Origin: Cyclina sinensis
Taxonomy: Eukaryota; Mollusca; Bivalvia; Venerida; Veneridae
Reading direction: 5' to 3'
DNA: 64,000 bases
NCBI GenBank assembly: GCA_012932295.1
Contig: JAAONU010000009.1
Span: 6,002,203 to 6,066,202, forward strand
Numbering within the stretch: the stretch's first letter is position 1; the number at the start of each line of letters is the position of its first letter. Positions 11,066-25,100 of the stretch are shown piece by piece. The notes below the pieces were generated by a model, which saw nothing but the letters and a program-made list of their open reading frames with translations, made no database searches and was not told the origin of the DNA. A program made the position numbers and the translations under genes.

Positions 11066-13263
11066 ATGTCTACCACTGCGTCGGTAAGAAATTTTACAGA
11101 TATGTTTCTCAGTCATTTAATTGAAGTATGGTTTGTGTAAGTTATTACAAAGTCGATGAATTAACAGACATGAGGGCATAACGCAACGAGAGGTAATTGC
11201 GTTGACAATTTCAGAAAAACTGAAGCTGCGCAAATTACCTCACCATCTGTCAAATAATTTCTTCTTCAAATTCAAGGTATAACGTACAGTAGTCAGTACA
11301 CGACAAGTGTTCGGAATAACACAGAGTGACACTTTTCGATATGAAGGATATGAAGCTGAACTTTCAAAAATAAATCTGTTTTTATTCATTTTTTTAAAGA
11401 ATGACGAAATTTGACTGAGAGCAGGGTTTTTCTTTGGTCTTTCAAAGAAAGACCCTGCTGAGAGTTGACCTGGTGATGCAACTTTGCATTGTGTATCAAC
11501 TGTCAACAGTAGTCAATGCTGATATGTCATAACTTTACTTGTCCAATGTGCAGTTCTTAAGTTAAAGTGCCTAAACAGTCGGAAACATTTAAAAAAATGG
11601 TATCAATAGAAACTATTCTGAAGCAATTGGTGAAAGCTGAACAAGTAAGTATTGAATAAAAATAGTGCAGCCCTTTAGTCTTCATTGACATTTTATCATA
11701 ATATGGTTACTGGGAATAATGTGCAGTTGAATAGTATTTTTTGTCTTAAAATGACTGTTCACATGCTGCACATAAGTAAAGTTAGAAGCATTTTACTGGT
11801 TTCTAGATATTGTGTACAATACTTCCAAATTACTAAAAGAATGTTTTTTCTTCAGTCTTCACCTTCATCAGATATCTCTAGTCTGCCAGCCAGAGGGTCT
11901 CCCAGTCCAAGAGGAAGGGGTTACAGAGGTAGAGGCAAGGGGAGAGCATCAAGTCAGGCAAGAGGTAGAGGTCAAGGAAAGGGGAAAGGAAGGGCTAGAG
12001 GCAGAGGACGTGGGCAGTTAGGAGTGGGGGGAAAGAATAGGGCGGATGAGGCCCTTCATATTCTAGAGACAAGAAAGGAACGTTTCAGGGTAATTTTTTC
12101 TAATAGAGTAAAGTAATCATAGATACAAAGTTTCTTTCGTATGTAACACATTATTTCTGTGAAATCAATCCCACTCACAGTTTGTTTAATCCGTGATCCT
12201 GTGAAATGCCAGAACTAGACTGACATCTTTAGAAACTGCCAACTTTGATACATAAATTGTAATGTTTTACACACATAATTCACACAATCATTTTTTTTTC
12301 AGAATGCTTTGGAAGACATGTCAGTAGACAGGATGAGGGATTTGCTTGTCGAGGCAATGGAGAAAAGCCCTTCCTTAATTCTTGATGTTTTTGAGCCTCA
12401 AGAGATTCAATCAGGTGGTTTCCATCCACCAGCCGGGCAGGAGGCACCAGAGTGGTGCATCTGCAGTCACTGCAGAGAGATGCCAACACAGGCTGAGAGA
12501 CTTTGTTGTGGCATGATGCCAGAGCACTGTGTCTCATTATTACCAGTAAGTATTTTATATTATTCCCAGTGGTACTTTTGTTGTAAGGCAATACCAACTA
12601 ACAACACTGCAAAAGCTATTATGTTTTCATTCAAATGATTTTCTTTGTATGATCATTAATATCAGTTAACTTAGTTTGTGGCCACATGTAGGGAGGTTGC
12701 ATGTTATACTCTACCTCATTGATATTTAAAAAGTGAAGAACAAGTAAATCTCAACACTGAAGAATGTTTAATTCAGACAGCTGAACAGAGGTAAATGGAC
12801 TAAATATTTAGCTTATCAGATGCCCTTTCCAAAAGCAGCTTTGCAGTTGTTTAGGTTGTTGAGTTTTTTGATAGTAATAAAACTAGACATTAATAAAAAG
12901 AGAACCCATTACTTGAAAGGTGTCAAGTCAATGACAAAAATTAAATTTATGATAAGGGGGTGTTTGCCTATCAACAAAATTATGTATTGTTCCTTCCAGG
13001 ATTTCCGAGTTCTCATTCTGGATGAGGCTGTGCTGGCTCTCCAGAGAATGTATAGGAAAGACATTCTCGTTTTTGATGACGAAGCTGACTTTAAGAAAGC
13101 CAACAGACATGCTGCTTACAGACAGTTTGTGTTGTGGCAACATGGACGCCTGAGTGTGGGTGACAGGAGGGTTATTCCCTCCTGCAGTGTTTGGAAGATA
13201 AGGGACAAGTACCCAGATGCTTTCGGGCAATACACTGGTTTTGTACCTTCAAGATTAGTTTAA
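11066..13263 (+). CDS. Transposon-borne P2X7 ballast-domain protein, 5 exons
   Basis: Exons 11066-11083, 11579-11644, 11856-12089, 12303-12545 and 13000-13263 join in frame to 274 residues. Residues 42-80 are Arg/Gly/Lys-rich (RGRGKGR-type), suggesting nucleic-acid binding. Residues 155-274 match the intracellular ballast domain of vertebrate P2X7 receptors, also found in many stand-alone invertebrate proteins. The visible hallmarks are WCICSHC (Cys158, 160, 163), CC (174-175), Cys182, AAYRQFVLWQHGRL, IPSC (246-249) with a following Trp, and GQYTGF (263-268). In P2X7 this domain holds zinc ions and a guanine nucleotide. There is no channel or transmembrane part here. A CRE lies 29 bp upstream of the ATG and AATAAA is at 13312-13317, about 50 bp after the stop. 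The function in transposition is unknown. The first two small exons are the least certain; the last three are firm. Confidence 0.8.
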
Positions 13264-13311
13264 AAAGTTTACAAGTGATTTGGTTACTGCCCTCCAGATA
13301 GTGCACATATT

Positions 13312-13317
13312 AATAAA
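13312..13317 (+). terminator. AATAAA poly(A) signal of ballast-domain gene
   Basis: Canonical AATAAA about 50 bp after the stop codon at 13261-13263. It is conserved in the two other R blocks. Confidence 0.6.
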
Positions 13318-16035
13318 AATAAGTTTTATGTATTTTGACATTCTTGTTGTTTTAGTTTAGAGGGCATTGAAACTTAGACATTGACATTTCTTGTCATTGA
13401 AAGGCACCAGAATAATAAGACATTCCTATCAAAACATTTACCCCCTCAATTTCATTTTACTACATGTAATTGTCCATTATTTGAACCCCAGTTAAAGTTT
13501 TTTCAGCTTTTCTTTAAGCCTGGTAGAAACATATGTAGTTTTTGAAATTAAACTAAGAAAAATTTCCAAATTAAAATGAAAATACCTTTAGCATATCTGG
13601 AGTGCAGTAACTAGGTCAATTGATACCATAGAAAAATGTCATTGTTTTCTGAAAGGCACATATTTGCCCAACTTAATAAAAAAAATACTAGAGCATATGT
13701 CTTAATGTTATCTGTGTCATGTTTAAAGTGGGTCATCTAGCAGGGTCAAAAAGTAGGTCACCAGTGTAAAAGCATCAGTGTGACCCTATTGTTTATATAG
13801 TCTTTACCAGATTTTATATCTGTTCTGTGAGAGAAGTGGAAAAGTATCTTGATTGAAAGAAAAGTCTTTTTTGTGTTAGGGGAAAGTTTTGTTAAAGTTC
13901 TAGTAATTCAAATGAAGGTCATCAGCACAATGATCAGGTAGACAAGAAAATTATCACACCGAAAGTGAGTCACACAATGTCAAACATGGATATAGGTTTA
14001 GTTTTGTTCACTACCAGAGTTGTTTTCTGTTTTCGTGCGAGTTTGTAACGTTGCATTACATGACATTTATGTTAAAAATATGCCTGTCAGAAAGCTAACT
14101 TATTTTTATCTATGATCTATCAAAAATTATTACATTGAAAGCTAGTCGCTTATATAAAAATGTTTATTTTGTTCATTGTTCACCAAAATTATTTTGTTTT
14201 GATGCAGTACTTTCTTTCATGCAGATCAAGTAGAAAATGTGCCTTTCACAAAGCTAAATTTAACTATGATGTCAGGAATATTATAACAATTCCTTAAAGA
14301 GCTATTTTTTTATTTTTAGCTCCACATTTTGCAGAAAAAAGTGAAATTATTGCCATTGCTCTCTCGGCATTGGTTACCTTTTTGTTAAGGTCCATTTTCT
14401 CACCTTTCATAATTAACAAAGCCAAATTTTGCATATAATCTTTTATATTTTTAGTTGATATGTTTATTTTGATCAGTTTCAGGTTATGTTCAAGTATTAG
14501 CAATCTGGGTTCAGAATAAGCTCACAGGACCAAGTCATAAAAAGCAACTGTATTGTACAATGGTGCCAATCTTCTGCATCCAACCTTTGTTTAAATTATA
14601 TAGAATGTTCTTCTTAGTGCTTTTAGGTCATGGTCAAATATGGGCGTTTTCAATAAACAAAGGTCAAATGAATAATCTTGTAAACACAATATAAACATTT
14701 GAGTACTGGGGTTAGTAATATTTTATTGAACAAATATGAACACATCAATTTATGCTAAGAACAACATTATATTATGACATCATGACCCTTTTGTATTTTA
14801 TTAGATGCCATACTACAGCATGATGTTCAGTTACAGAGAACTGCCACTTTTTATATTTCTATCTGTTTAGTTGTCATTTAAAACTGTTAATTGAAGTCAC
14901 ACAGAAAAATAAATTCATGCAATTTGCTTTCATGTAATCTTGATGATATATATGTATGGCTTTGTAAAGTAAGCAGGTTTGCTAAACTAAATGATTTTAA
15001 TCAGAATCATCTTTTCTCTTTCAAACATTCAGTAAAGCACATATAATAATAATCACTATATCAATAAAAGGTTCATTTTCATATAAGTGGGTAATTGATC
15101 TTATTAACAACGACACAAAAGTAAAACATAAATAGCTTATACATAGTTATTTTGTATGAGAAAAAGAAGATGCATAATAAAGAAAACTTAATTATTTAAC
15201 TTTTCATTTGTTTTTAATTCCATCCCAAGCTAAAGTACATGTATTTTATTTCTCTCAAATAATTTTGTTCATGTATTTTTACCAGTGCTTGGAAGTAAAT
15301 AGAGGGTCTTGGATTTAATCTGGCAAGATGATTCTAACCTGCTGCCTTTGAGCATGGAACCTCTGCCCCTACATCAGCATCAAAGTGTACTAAATATCAG
15401 TCAACAGTGTATATCACTTCTACCATGACAGTCTCCTTTGCAAAGGCACCGTTTTTGGGAAATGTCCTCACAGTGAATATAATGTCATTTTATTAAGGGT
15501 ATTTTGTACAATTACAGATTTCAGAATGAACAGTTGTGGTTAAAAATTCGTCCTAATAAACCCCCGAGTAAAATGGTACTAAAGTTTTCAACAAACCAAT
15601 ACCGTAGTTATACTCAGCAGTGTCAATCCCTTAAGCTACCTGATGGCAGGAGAAATAATCTAAACAAAAGTTAAAACCATGGATAATTGCAAGTGAAACA
15701 TTCTGGAGGTGCACTAAGCCAAGATATGCCACAAAGCGGTCAGACAACATTGTGATCTTGGCCCCCAGAAATAAGAACTTGACGTTTTTTGTTGTCAAAC
15801 CTATGTTGCACCACAATAGAGAATAAAGCCATGGAAAATTAAAGGGGACATGTACTCAGCGAAGTTAACCAAATAAAATTTAAAAACTGGGTCATGTATT
15901 TTTCAAGTTGCAGACTGCAACCCGTGTTCAACTTTAAAGTAATGATGACCTTGAACAATTAACTAAGAGGCCTATCATGATATAGGTTTAAAGGTCTTAT
16001 TAAAATAGCACACAAGTTACTCATCGAAAATTCTC
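13318..16035. other. AT-rich spacer between the two convergent transposon genes
   Basis: About 2.7 kb between the 3' ends of the ballast-domain gene and the transposase gene. Only short open frames occur, with no recognisable protein or RNA gene. Equivalent spacers are at roughly 29190-31900 and 45410-48120. Some short GGTCA-type motifs occur but no clear repeat unit. Confidence 0.6.
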
Positions 16036-16111
16036 TTTAATGTCTATATAAAGGTGACATTGACCTTTACAACTATGAAGTATCAGTCATTCTAATCTTT
16101 ACAAGGAAAGC

Positions 16112-19100
16112 TCATTTAGTCTCAAATCTGGACTTCTTCTCTTCAACCAGCTGTTTTGTTGAAATGGGCTCTACAGGGGCAAGATGGGTTGCTATTCTTC
16201 TAGGGTCATCTGCCTCCAGTTCTCTCCTTTTCATTCCAATCTTGTCCTCCAATCTCAATATTAATGCTCTCCTTTTCAGATGCTTCACATATCCATAGTC
16301 TTTCTTCTCTTTTTCTGGAAAGACTGACCATCTGTTGCTTTTCTTCACAAAGCATCTATGGTACCTGTAAGAAAAAATATCATTGCTTACTAATATATTA
16401 AAAGTACATGATGGTTGATATTCCCCTCAGTCCGTGATTTCCTTTAGTACTCTTTATCCCAAACAAACTGAATAGTTGCTGCTATAAAATCTAGGTTGTC
16501 TGATTAGGACAACAAAGGTTTCCAACAAAATTTGCCTTGAAAACTGTAAACATGTTCCACAGCTCATTCTTCTACACATGTAGCTTCAAAAGTCTGTCAA
16601 AATATTATGGCCATGGACTGTAGAGGCACAATGCAAATGTTAGAAGATTTTGAGTGTTGACAAATGTTCCTGTGTACTTGAGTAATACTTCCATCTGGTA
16701 GTGTTACAAAGATCATACATTTAGTTCAAGCAACAATAGTTGTTCAAAATTTGTGAAGAAAGGAACAAAGCGAACAAGAGATGTCTGTCCCTAGAGACAG
16801 CCATCAAGTTTTGAGAAGCTGGGACCAAGCGTTCAATTGTTGTTAATCTGAAACCATTTTGCTATTCAAGGACCATGAACTTTGACCTGGTGACCCGAAA
16901 AACTTAAGAATTCATGTACAAGTCATGAACAACTTAAATACAAAGTTTGAGGAACATGGGCCAAAGCGTTTTACATTTATTCATTCTAAACCATTTTGCT
17001 TTTCAAAGTCGCTGTGACCATTGACCTTTTAACCAAATGACCTGAAAAACAGCAGTTGTCATCTACTGACCTTTGACCTTACAACCTTAAGAACTACGGG
17101 GTCATCTAGTTATGACCAACCTACTTATGAAGTTTTGAGGAGCTGGACCCGAGCTTTCTATAATAATTGTTTGGACACTGTTTTGCTGTACAAGGTCACC
17201 GTTACCTAAATCTTTGACATGAGAAGCTATTGGGGTCATCTACTGGTTATGGCCAACCTTCACACTAAGTCTGAAGAACATGGGACCAAAGGTTGTATAG
17301 TTATTGATTGGAAACCTTTTGCTGTTCAAGGTCACTCTGACCTTGAACTTTGACCTGGTAAAAAAAATATAAGGGTCATGTACTAGTCTTGACCAACTTA
17401 CATATTAAGTTTGAACAAGAGCCATGTTACACATGGTTAATCCCCCCGCCGGGACGAAGCTACCTGAGGGTTGTACTTTCAAACACTCAATGCAATAATG
17501 TTTGAAGAAAATCCCACAAAAAATAGGCAAGGTAGAGCTATTGTTCTTGCAAACTGCACTTCCTACCAATGTGCTATGTCAGTGTATTAAGTTTGAAGAA
17601 AATCGCTCAAGCACTTTTGGAGTTATGCTTCGGACAAAGTTTTTCAATTAAATCTGATGAAGGGGAATAATTCTAAAAGTAGGCAAGGTAGAGTTATTAT
17701 TCTTTCACACTGCACCTCCTCCAAATGTGCTCTTTCAGTATATGAAGTTTGAAGAAAATCACTCAAGTACTTTGGGAGTTATGCTCCGGACAAAACTGGA
17801 ACGGACGGACGCACGGACGGACAGAGACCTTTTCTTATATCCCCTCCACCTTTGGCGGGGGGATAATAAGTTCAAGAATTCAAGAATTAGATATATATGT
17901 AAATGCTGGGATTTTTAAAATGTAAACAAGTAAATCTGATAAAGGGGAATAACTCTAAAAAATAGGCAAGGTAGAGTTATTGGACTTGCACACTGCACTA
18001 CCTACCAATGTGCTCTGTCAGTGTATGAAATTTGAATAAAATCCCTCAAGTAGTTTTGGAGTTATACTCCGGACAAAATTTATCAAGTAATTCTGATAAA
18101 GGGGAATAACTCTAAAAATAGGCAAGGTAGAGTTATTGCTCTTGCACACTGCACTACCTACCAATGTGCTCTGTCAGTGTATGAAGTTTGAATAAAATCC
18201 CTCAAGTAGTTTTGGAGTTATGCTCCGGACAAAATTTATCAAGTTAATTTGATAAAGCGGAATAACTCTAAAAAAAGGCAAGGTAGAGTTATTGCACTTT
18301 CACACTGCACTACCTACCAATGTGCTCTGTCAGTGTATGAAGTTTGAATAAAATCCCTCAAGTAGTTTTGGAGTTATGCTCCGGACAAAATTGTTTCGGA
18401 CGGACGGACGCACAGATGCACGGACACACGGACGCACAGACGGACGAAGGGCATTTCTAATATCCCCTCCGCCTTTGGCGGGGGGATAACAACCTGGGAC
18501 CCCAGTTTATATAGTTACTGATTGGAAACTTTTTTGCTTTTCAAGGACTCTGTGACCTTTGACTTGGTGACGTGATAAACTACAGGGGTCATCTATTGGT
18601 CATGACCAACCTACTTTCTAAGTTTAAACAAACAACCTGGATCCAAGGGTTATGTAGTTATTGATTGGAAACCGTTTTGCTATTCAAGGTCAATATGACC
18701 TTGACCTTTGACCTGGTCACCTGAAAAACAACAGGGGTCATCTGATGGTCATGACCAACCTACATACCTAGACTGAGGAAGGTGGGTCAAAGGGTTCTGT
18801 AGATATTGATCATAAACCAAAGTGTCTGACCGACCAACCGTAATTTGCCAAACTATATGCCCCCTCATTTTCAATGGGGGGCATAAAAACAAATGCTGTG
18901 CCAAAATTTGGGAAAATATATTACATATATTAACTGAATTCGTGGAAGGTTTCTATATTCTCTGTATATACCTGATTTCTCCATCCTTGTTTCTTTTCAG
19001 TGGTCTGTCTACATGATAGTTGTGGTCAATGGCAGCCAGTCTATTTCGTATCTTGTAAACGGGTGGGGAATATGCAAATCTTTTTGCGCAATACATCAGA

Positions 19101-22100
19101 ATAAGCTGATGAAAAACCTCAAGTTCTGAAGTACTTCTGAAAGTGGTATAAAATAAACCAGTAATGTTACTGAGCATCAAAGAAATCAGAACATCTGAAT
19201 TAAAATTTGTTTTTCCAGTTTTACTTCCGGTACTACTTTCATCAGAAAGAAACAAGAACTGTCACAGTAAGATGAAAATTCCCCCGAAAGTGGTGCTTTC
19301 ATCTGAGAACCAGTCATTCAGGGGTCAAGTTCAAATAAATATAGGTCAGTGGGAAGGCCTTGTCCAAAGGTGTGTGGTGTCCTAGTATGAAGTAAATGTA
19401 CTTACTAATAAGAAAGTTATTGCAAATGTTAAAGTTTTCGGACATACTGACGGACGGACAGTTCAAAAACTATATGCCTCCCTTTGGGGGCATAAAAATA
19501 CAGACATTCTGTAATGAAACAAACAAGATTTACAAATAGGGTTGATTCTATACAACAGGAGCTATCCATATAACTGCACAATTGTATATTCATATTTGTT
19601 GATGTTATAATTTGAGCCAGTGACTGAAAGAAAGATACTTAAATTGCAACCAATAATCAGATAACAAGGGCCTTGAGTCATGACTAAGAAATATTATGGA
19701 GGCTCACACATCCATCAAATAAAAAGACTGGGCCCTTCTCTCTCATTTTTTTAAATTGAAGAGCAAAAATACCTGAAGTTCAAATAGTAATGGACCTTTC
19801 CAAGTAATCTTTTATCAAGCATAACTGCTTGAAGTTTCTCCAGAACCTTTTTGTCCTCAGATGGGGATAACCACTGTTTGCTTCTCTCTTCTTCTGGATC
19901 AAGTGGGTCATGTAAACACTGATTGATGCCAGTACCATGTGACAATACCCATTCGTGCTGGTTGGTAATGTGATGAAGCAGACTACGCCATATGCACTGA
20001 AAAGGATATGCTTCTTAGTAAACAAGTCATTATTTATGATTTACCATGAACACCTGACAAAAATTGATCTTTGATCTACTTGTTGTTACAATCCCATCAG
20101 TGACTGACATTTCATTCACCTGATTTTGTAAAAAATATTTACTACCATTTAACTTACAAACTTAATAACACTGGATGGTAGTTTTAAGTAAAAAGAAGTG
20201 AATGATACAGTACTTGCTTCTAAGTGTAACATGCTTTCATAGAACTTTTACTGAAAAAAAGACATAACCTACCATGAACTCTAGATAGTTTGTGGCCTTG
20301 CTGCAAGAGAACCAGAAGTGATTCAGAATATCACGCTGCCAGTTGACCAGAATTCTGTTCTCCTTTTTCTGGGCAACCTGAAAAAAGTATTTCACAACCC
20401 CTCAGGTTCTCATTTTTGTTGACTGTTTGAAGTGTCTTTTTCAATAACTCATTATATAAATATATGTTCTAATTTCCTCTGTACTTTTTGGCTTTGTAGG
20501 TAGGCTGTGTTTTCTGACTGTAGCTATTCCTGAGATGCCTTTTTCATTTTTTTCTTCTTACACTAACTAAGTTATGGTTAATGCTTGGCATTTAGAATGG
20601 ACCTTTTGAGCTGTTGACTATGATCAGATCACAGCTATACAGAAGCAATAGAATATGTTCTAAATGTTCTTTCTGAGACCAGGTCAATCTAATTGTGTAC
20701 TGATTGATATGGCAATGTCTTTACTAACCCCATTTCATTCTTATGAAAAAATGAAAAAGTTGTGGCATGTCTGCAGAAGGAACACATTACATCTGAACAT
20801 TAATAATCCACATAAATCTTGTAGATAACACTTCAATAGGGGTTGAGATAAAACCAGCAATTTTCTTTTTATAATTGTAAAAACACAAGTATCCCAAAAT
20901 TCATGTTTAATATTTATATATTCTTGTAAATAGAGAAAACCAAGAAAAATACCTTCATTATTTTCTTCCCTAGGTTTTTGGCTGCATGCCAAATGTCATG
21001 TGAATGTTTGATGTGTCCATAAGTTGACTCTGAAAATGAAACAACTAAACCCATTTATTACAACAACTACTACTGTGTCAAGAATTTTTTTAGAAATTTA
21101 TATTATAAATCAACTGATAGTAAATTTCCAATTTATTCTGGATAATGCTAGTATTCTGTACAAAAACAGCATGAAAGTACACAAGGTTTCTCATTGGCTT
21201 TTTAGGTTAAAGGCAGTCTGTAAGATGTTTTATAAAACATACATGTTAAATTAAAAAAGGAAATTTTAGGAGATACTGTCATTAAACCTGGTAACAGACA
21301 GATCTGTATGCAAATGATTATGCAGTTGTCAATATTGGGTTTGAGGTATATCAACAGTACAATATACTGAAAGGCATATCATTTTCTATCAACAGTCGAC
21401 AGGAAGTAACACTTCTAAAATGAAAGAGACAGCATATTATTTTCTTCTGTTTTTCATAAAGTTAATGTTTGCACAACAGCTTTGTTATCCTTCTTTTACA
21501 AATCACATCAGATAAATTCCGAACTTGGTCTGAGAATTAAAAAAAAAGAGATGTCTTTAAAGCATATGTGCCCCCCTAGTGCCTTATCCCTAGAGGGTGC
21601 TATGAAGTTTTCAGGAGCTGGGACCAATCATTCTATAGTTATTGTTCGGAAACCATTTTGCCATTCAATATCACTGTGACCTTGGCATTTCTCCTTATGA
21701 TCTGAAAAACTAAAGGGCTCATGTACTGGTCAGGAACAACCTATATACCATGTTTCAGGAACATGGGCCTAAGAATTCCTCAGTAATTCAACAGAAACAA
21801 TTTTGCTTTTCAAGGTCACTTTGACCTTGACCTTTGACCTGGAGACCTGAAAACTGTAAGGGACATGTACTGGCCATGACCAACCTACACACTCAGTTTG
21901 AAGAATTTGGACCCATGGTTCTATAGTTATTGATCAGAAACCGTTTTGCTTTTCCAGGTCACTGTGACCATGACCTTTGATGTTAAAAACTACAGGGGTC
22001 ATTTACTGGTCATGACCAACCTACATACCAAGATTGAGGAAGGTTGGTACAAGGGTTTTCTCTAGATATTGATCGGAAATGAAGTGCCCCCTCATCTTCA

Positions 22101-25100
22101 ATGGGGGCATATAAAATAATTAAAGATATATACCACAGTCTGAATAGCTCCAGTAGGGCTGTCAATATGAAATAATGACAGCCATATTTCTCAATGAAAG
22201 TTTAACTGAAGGCCAGATTGTTCAATGTTTAGATGATTTAAATGTAAAAGCTTACTCATGACTGCTCCTATCCCTAAGTGGGCATCTGTCACAACTTCCT
22301 TGACAGGGATTCCTTTATCAAGAATTTCTTGCATGGCTCTAGTAAAACCATTTTTTTCCATATTAGTTGACTTGAGCTCTGTTGTCCTCTTGTCTAGCGT
22401 TTGAATTGTTAGAATCTTTTTGCTGTTTTCCTCCATCAAGGTATATGAGCAGTACTGAGCTGAGTGACCAGGTGAATCATTACGCCCATCACCTGTGATT
22501 TAAATATATAAAACTCATTGAAACATTGGAGGGGGGGGGAAGGGGGTTAACCCTAAACTCACCTTTCTTCTCACATAACCTATATCTGAACATGACCTTG
22601 AAATAATAAGACACACCAAGATAAAGTAATATCCTGTGATTGAAAAGTAAATTATAAATCGTATGTAACTAAGCTGAATCAAGTCCATGCCTATTACAAC
22701 TCTTCTGCAGGGAGCATAATTAACTCTGCATATAAAATTTATAAATAATAAAATTGCATCATTGGGAACAGACAGCTGAAATTATTGTTTTAAAAATAGA
22801 AGAAGCTAATATGTAATTTTCTTTTAAGCAGCTAAGAAAAGACTGGGCAGATATCCCCCTACATAAATGTCAATATCTGATTGCATGTACATATATGTAC
22901 TGTCTTCCGGTAAGCATATCTATCTATTAATATGCTTACTAGACTTTACAAACACTACAATCTTGCTTACCTAACACAATCACATCTGTATCCTTAAATG
23001 AGTTCAGCACCTCAGTTTGCTGTTCCTCCCAATAACTATTTACAGTCGGTACAATGTAACATCTCTGAACATTGTGGAAGAAGGTGGCAGATGGGAATTT
23101 CAAATTCAAATGCTGAGCCCACATCGCTAACTTGCCGAAATTGTTCCCTGATGTCAAAATTGACACACATGTCAGAAAGTCTCCACTGTGGACACGTCTG
23201 TTTAAAACTGCCTGAGAGCACCAAGAATGTAGGATGTGACCAGACTCACATACCTGAAAATGATTTCAAAAATTAGATCCAATATAAAATTTACTGTACC
23301 TAACAAAGCAAATTCAAAATAACTTCCTATATCCATTAAAAAGGTACCAAACTAGTGTTTTTCAAGTTTGTCTGAGCTGGTTTTTTGCTTTTTGGATTTA
23401 TGCCAATTCAACATCATTATCATTATTAACATAGTACCAACAGTTTAAGACTGGGGACAGTAGTATGATTTAGTATGAATCTGAGGTGCATGCAAAAAGT
23501 GTATTTTTTGCAAATGGACTGTACCATATGCAGCAAATTCTACATAACTTACCCATCTTAGGTATACAGCAGACCCTACATATTCTTCTTTGACCGTTAT
23601 TATTGATGGGGTCTCACATTTTTCTCTCACACACTTGGTGACATTAGTCTTTGCCAGAACTTTTAGCTGCTCAACAAATGACAGGCATATGATGGAATCT
23701 GCTAATGAATCACACTCATTTATGTCTTTAACTTTTCTAACACCCTCCATAACATCTTCTTCTGTTCCTTCAACATCTTCATCTTCTTCCTGCTCCATAT
23801 TAAATTCTACTTCCTCAAATGCCAACTCCTCCAAACCCTCTGCTGCCTCACCCCTGAACAAGGAAAGAATTTGTTTGAAAAATAATTAACTTTATGACCA
23901 TTTCTTTTCAATTTGTGAGCCAACAACTTAACAGATTATCTGTGTAAAAAGCATCAAAAATTTATTTCGGAAAAATTAAGACTGTGAAGGTTGCAACTGA
24001 ATGACACAAATGCATTTCCAAAGGGAAATCTTGCATGTTATTGCCAGTTATGCAATCCTATCAGGAATAAATTATGGCTTTACTCACAGCACAGCTGTTA
24101 TTTCAAATTCTGGTACATAATCCGGATCATCTTCATCTGGATCTTCAATGTCTGACATCAGAGACACATCAATTGACAAGCTGTTAACAACAAGGATCAT
24201 AGAGTTACATGGCCTATCAAAGTAAAATTCAATTTAAAGAAACTGACAGTGATCTCATGAACTAATGTTAAAATACATGTACATGTAATATATTTTTACC
24301 AACATAATCAACTTGCAACATTGTTTTGTTCCCACTGAATACAGCTGTAATAAAAGAAATATTTTTGGCTAATCTGGTCAAGTAATAATTTATTTACAAT
24401 GTATAATTGTTTTCACTTAGAACTAACAGATAGTTACATACACAGGAAAAGATTACTTTGGAAACTGTGGTGTTTTGTAAACAAACTATTAAAACTCAGC
24501 AATGCGAGTAAATATAGGTATATAACTTACTTAATTGGATCAACAAAAGATGATGAAGCTTTCTGGAAGATCTGACGTCCAGTGCTAGTGGTTTTCACTT
24601 CCTTTACCTTTCTGATTTCTTCCGCTGACAGAGTTGATTCACTGCAACTGGTACCAATAAAACTTAGGTTACAGGACTTGTTGTCACTGCTTAATGTTAG
24701 AACTTTAGATGCTGAATCAATTCCATTTTAGGTACTTAAGAACTAAAAAAAAATTTTTTAAAGTAAAATATGCACAGAACACTCACTAGAATTCTAAAAT
24801 TCACGCATCTGCTTCAATGCTTTGATTGTATGTACATGTACACTTACCTGAAATTATCTTCATATAAATGAGTTATCAAACATTGATATTGAATAAGATG
24901 AACAAAAACAATGACTTAAATCAATACAGTTTAACTATAAAAAAGTTGCAAAATTATCCATTACATTCATGACTACAAAACAATTTTCTTGCAAAAAATC
25001 TTTTTATTTCTCTAGAAATATAATTCCAATTTTTTTACAGAAAATTGTTCTAGTACCTGTCTGTAGTTTCGGCAACAGAAATCTCTGACACCATTGGACT

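Noticed and set aside
14294..14503. 69-codon Lys-rich minus-strand open frame in the R spacer
   Set aside because: It shows the composition of AT-rich DNA and has no domain, promoter or splice context. I treat it as chance.
18822..19255. Overlapping 64- and 100-codon open frames on opposite strands
   Set aside because: The 100-codon frame contains real exon 11 (18972-19136) plus intron. The opposite frame is its shadow together with repeat sequence.
21024..21254. 76-codon plus-strand open frame beginning MTLKMKQLNP
   Set aside because: It lies in intron sequence and antisense to exon 8. It has no motif and is repeated only because the transposon is repeated.
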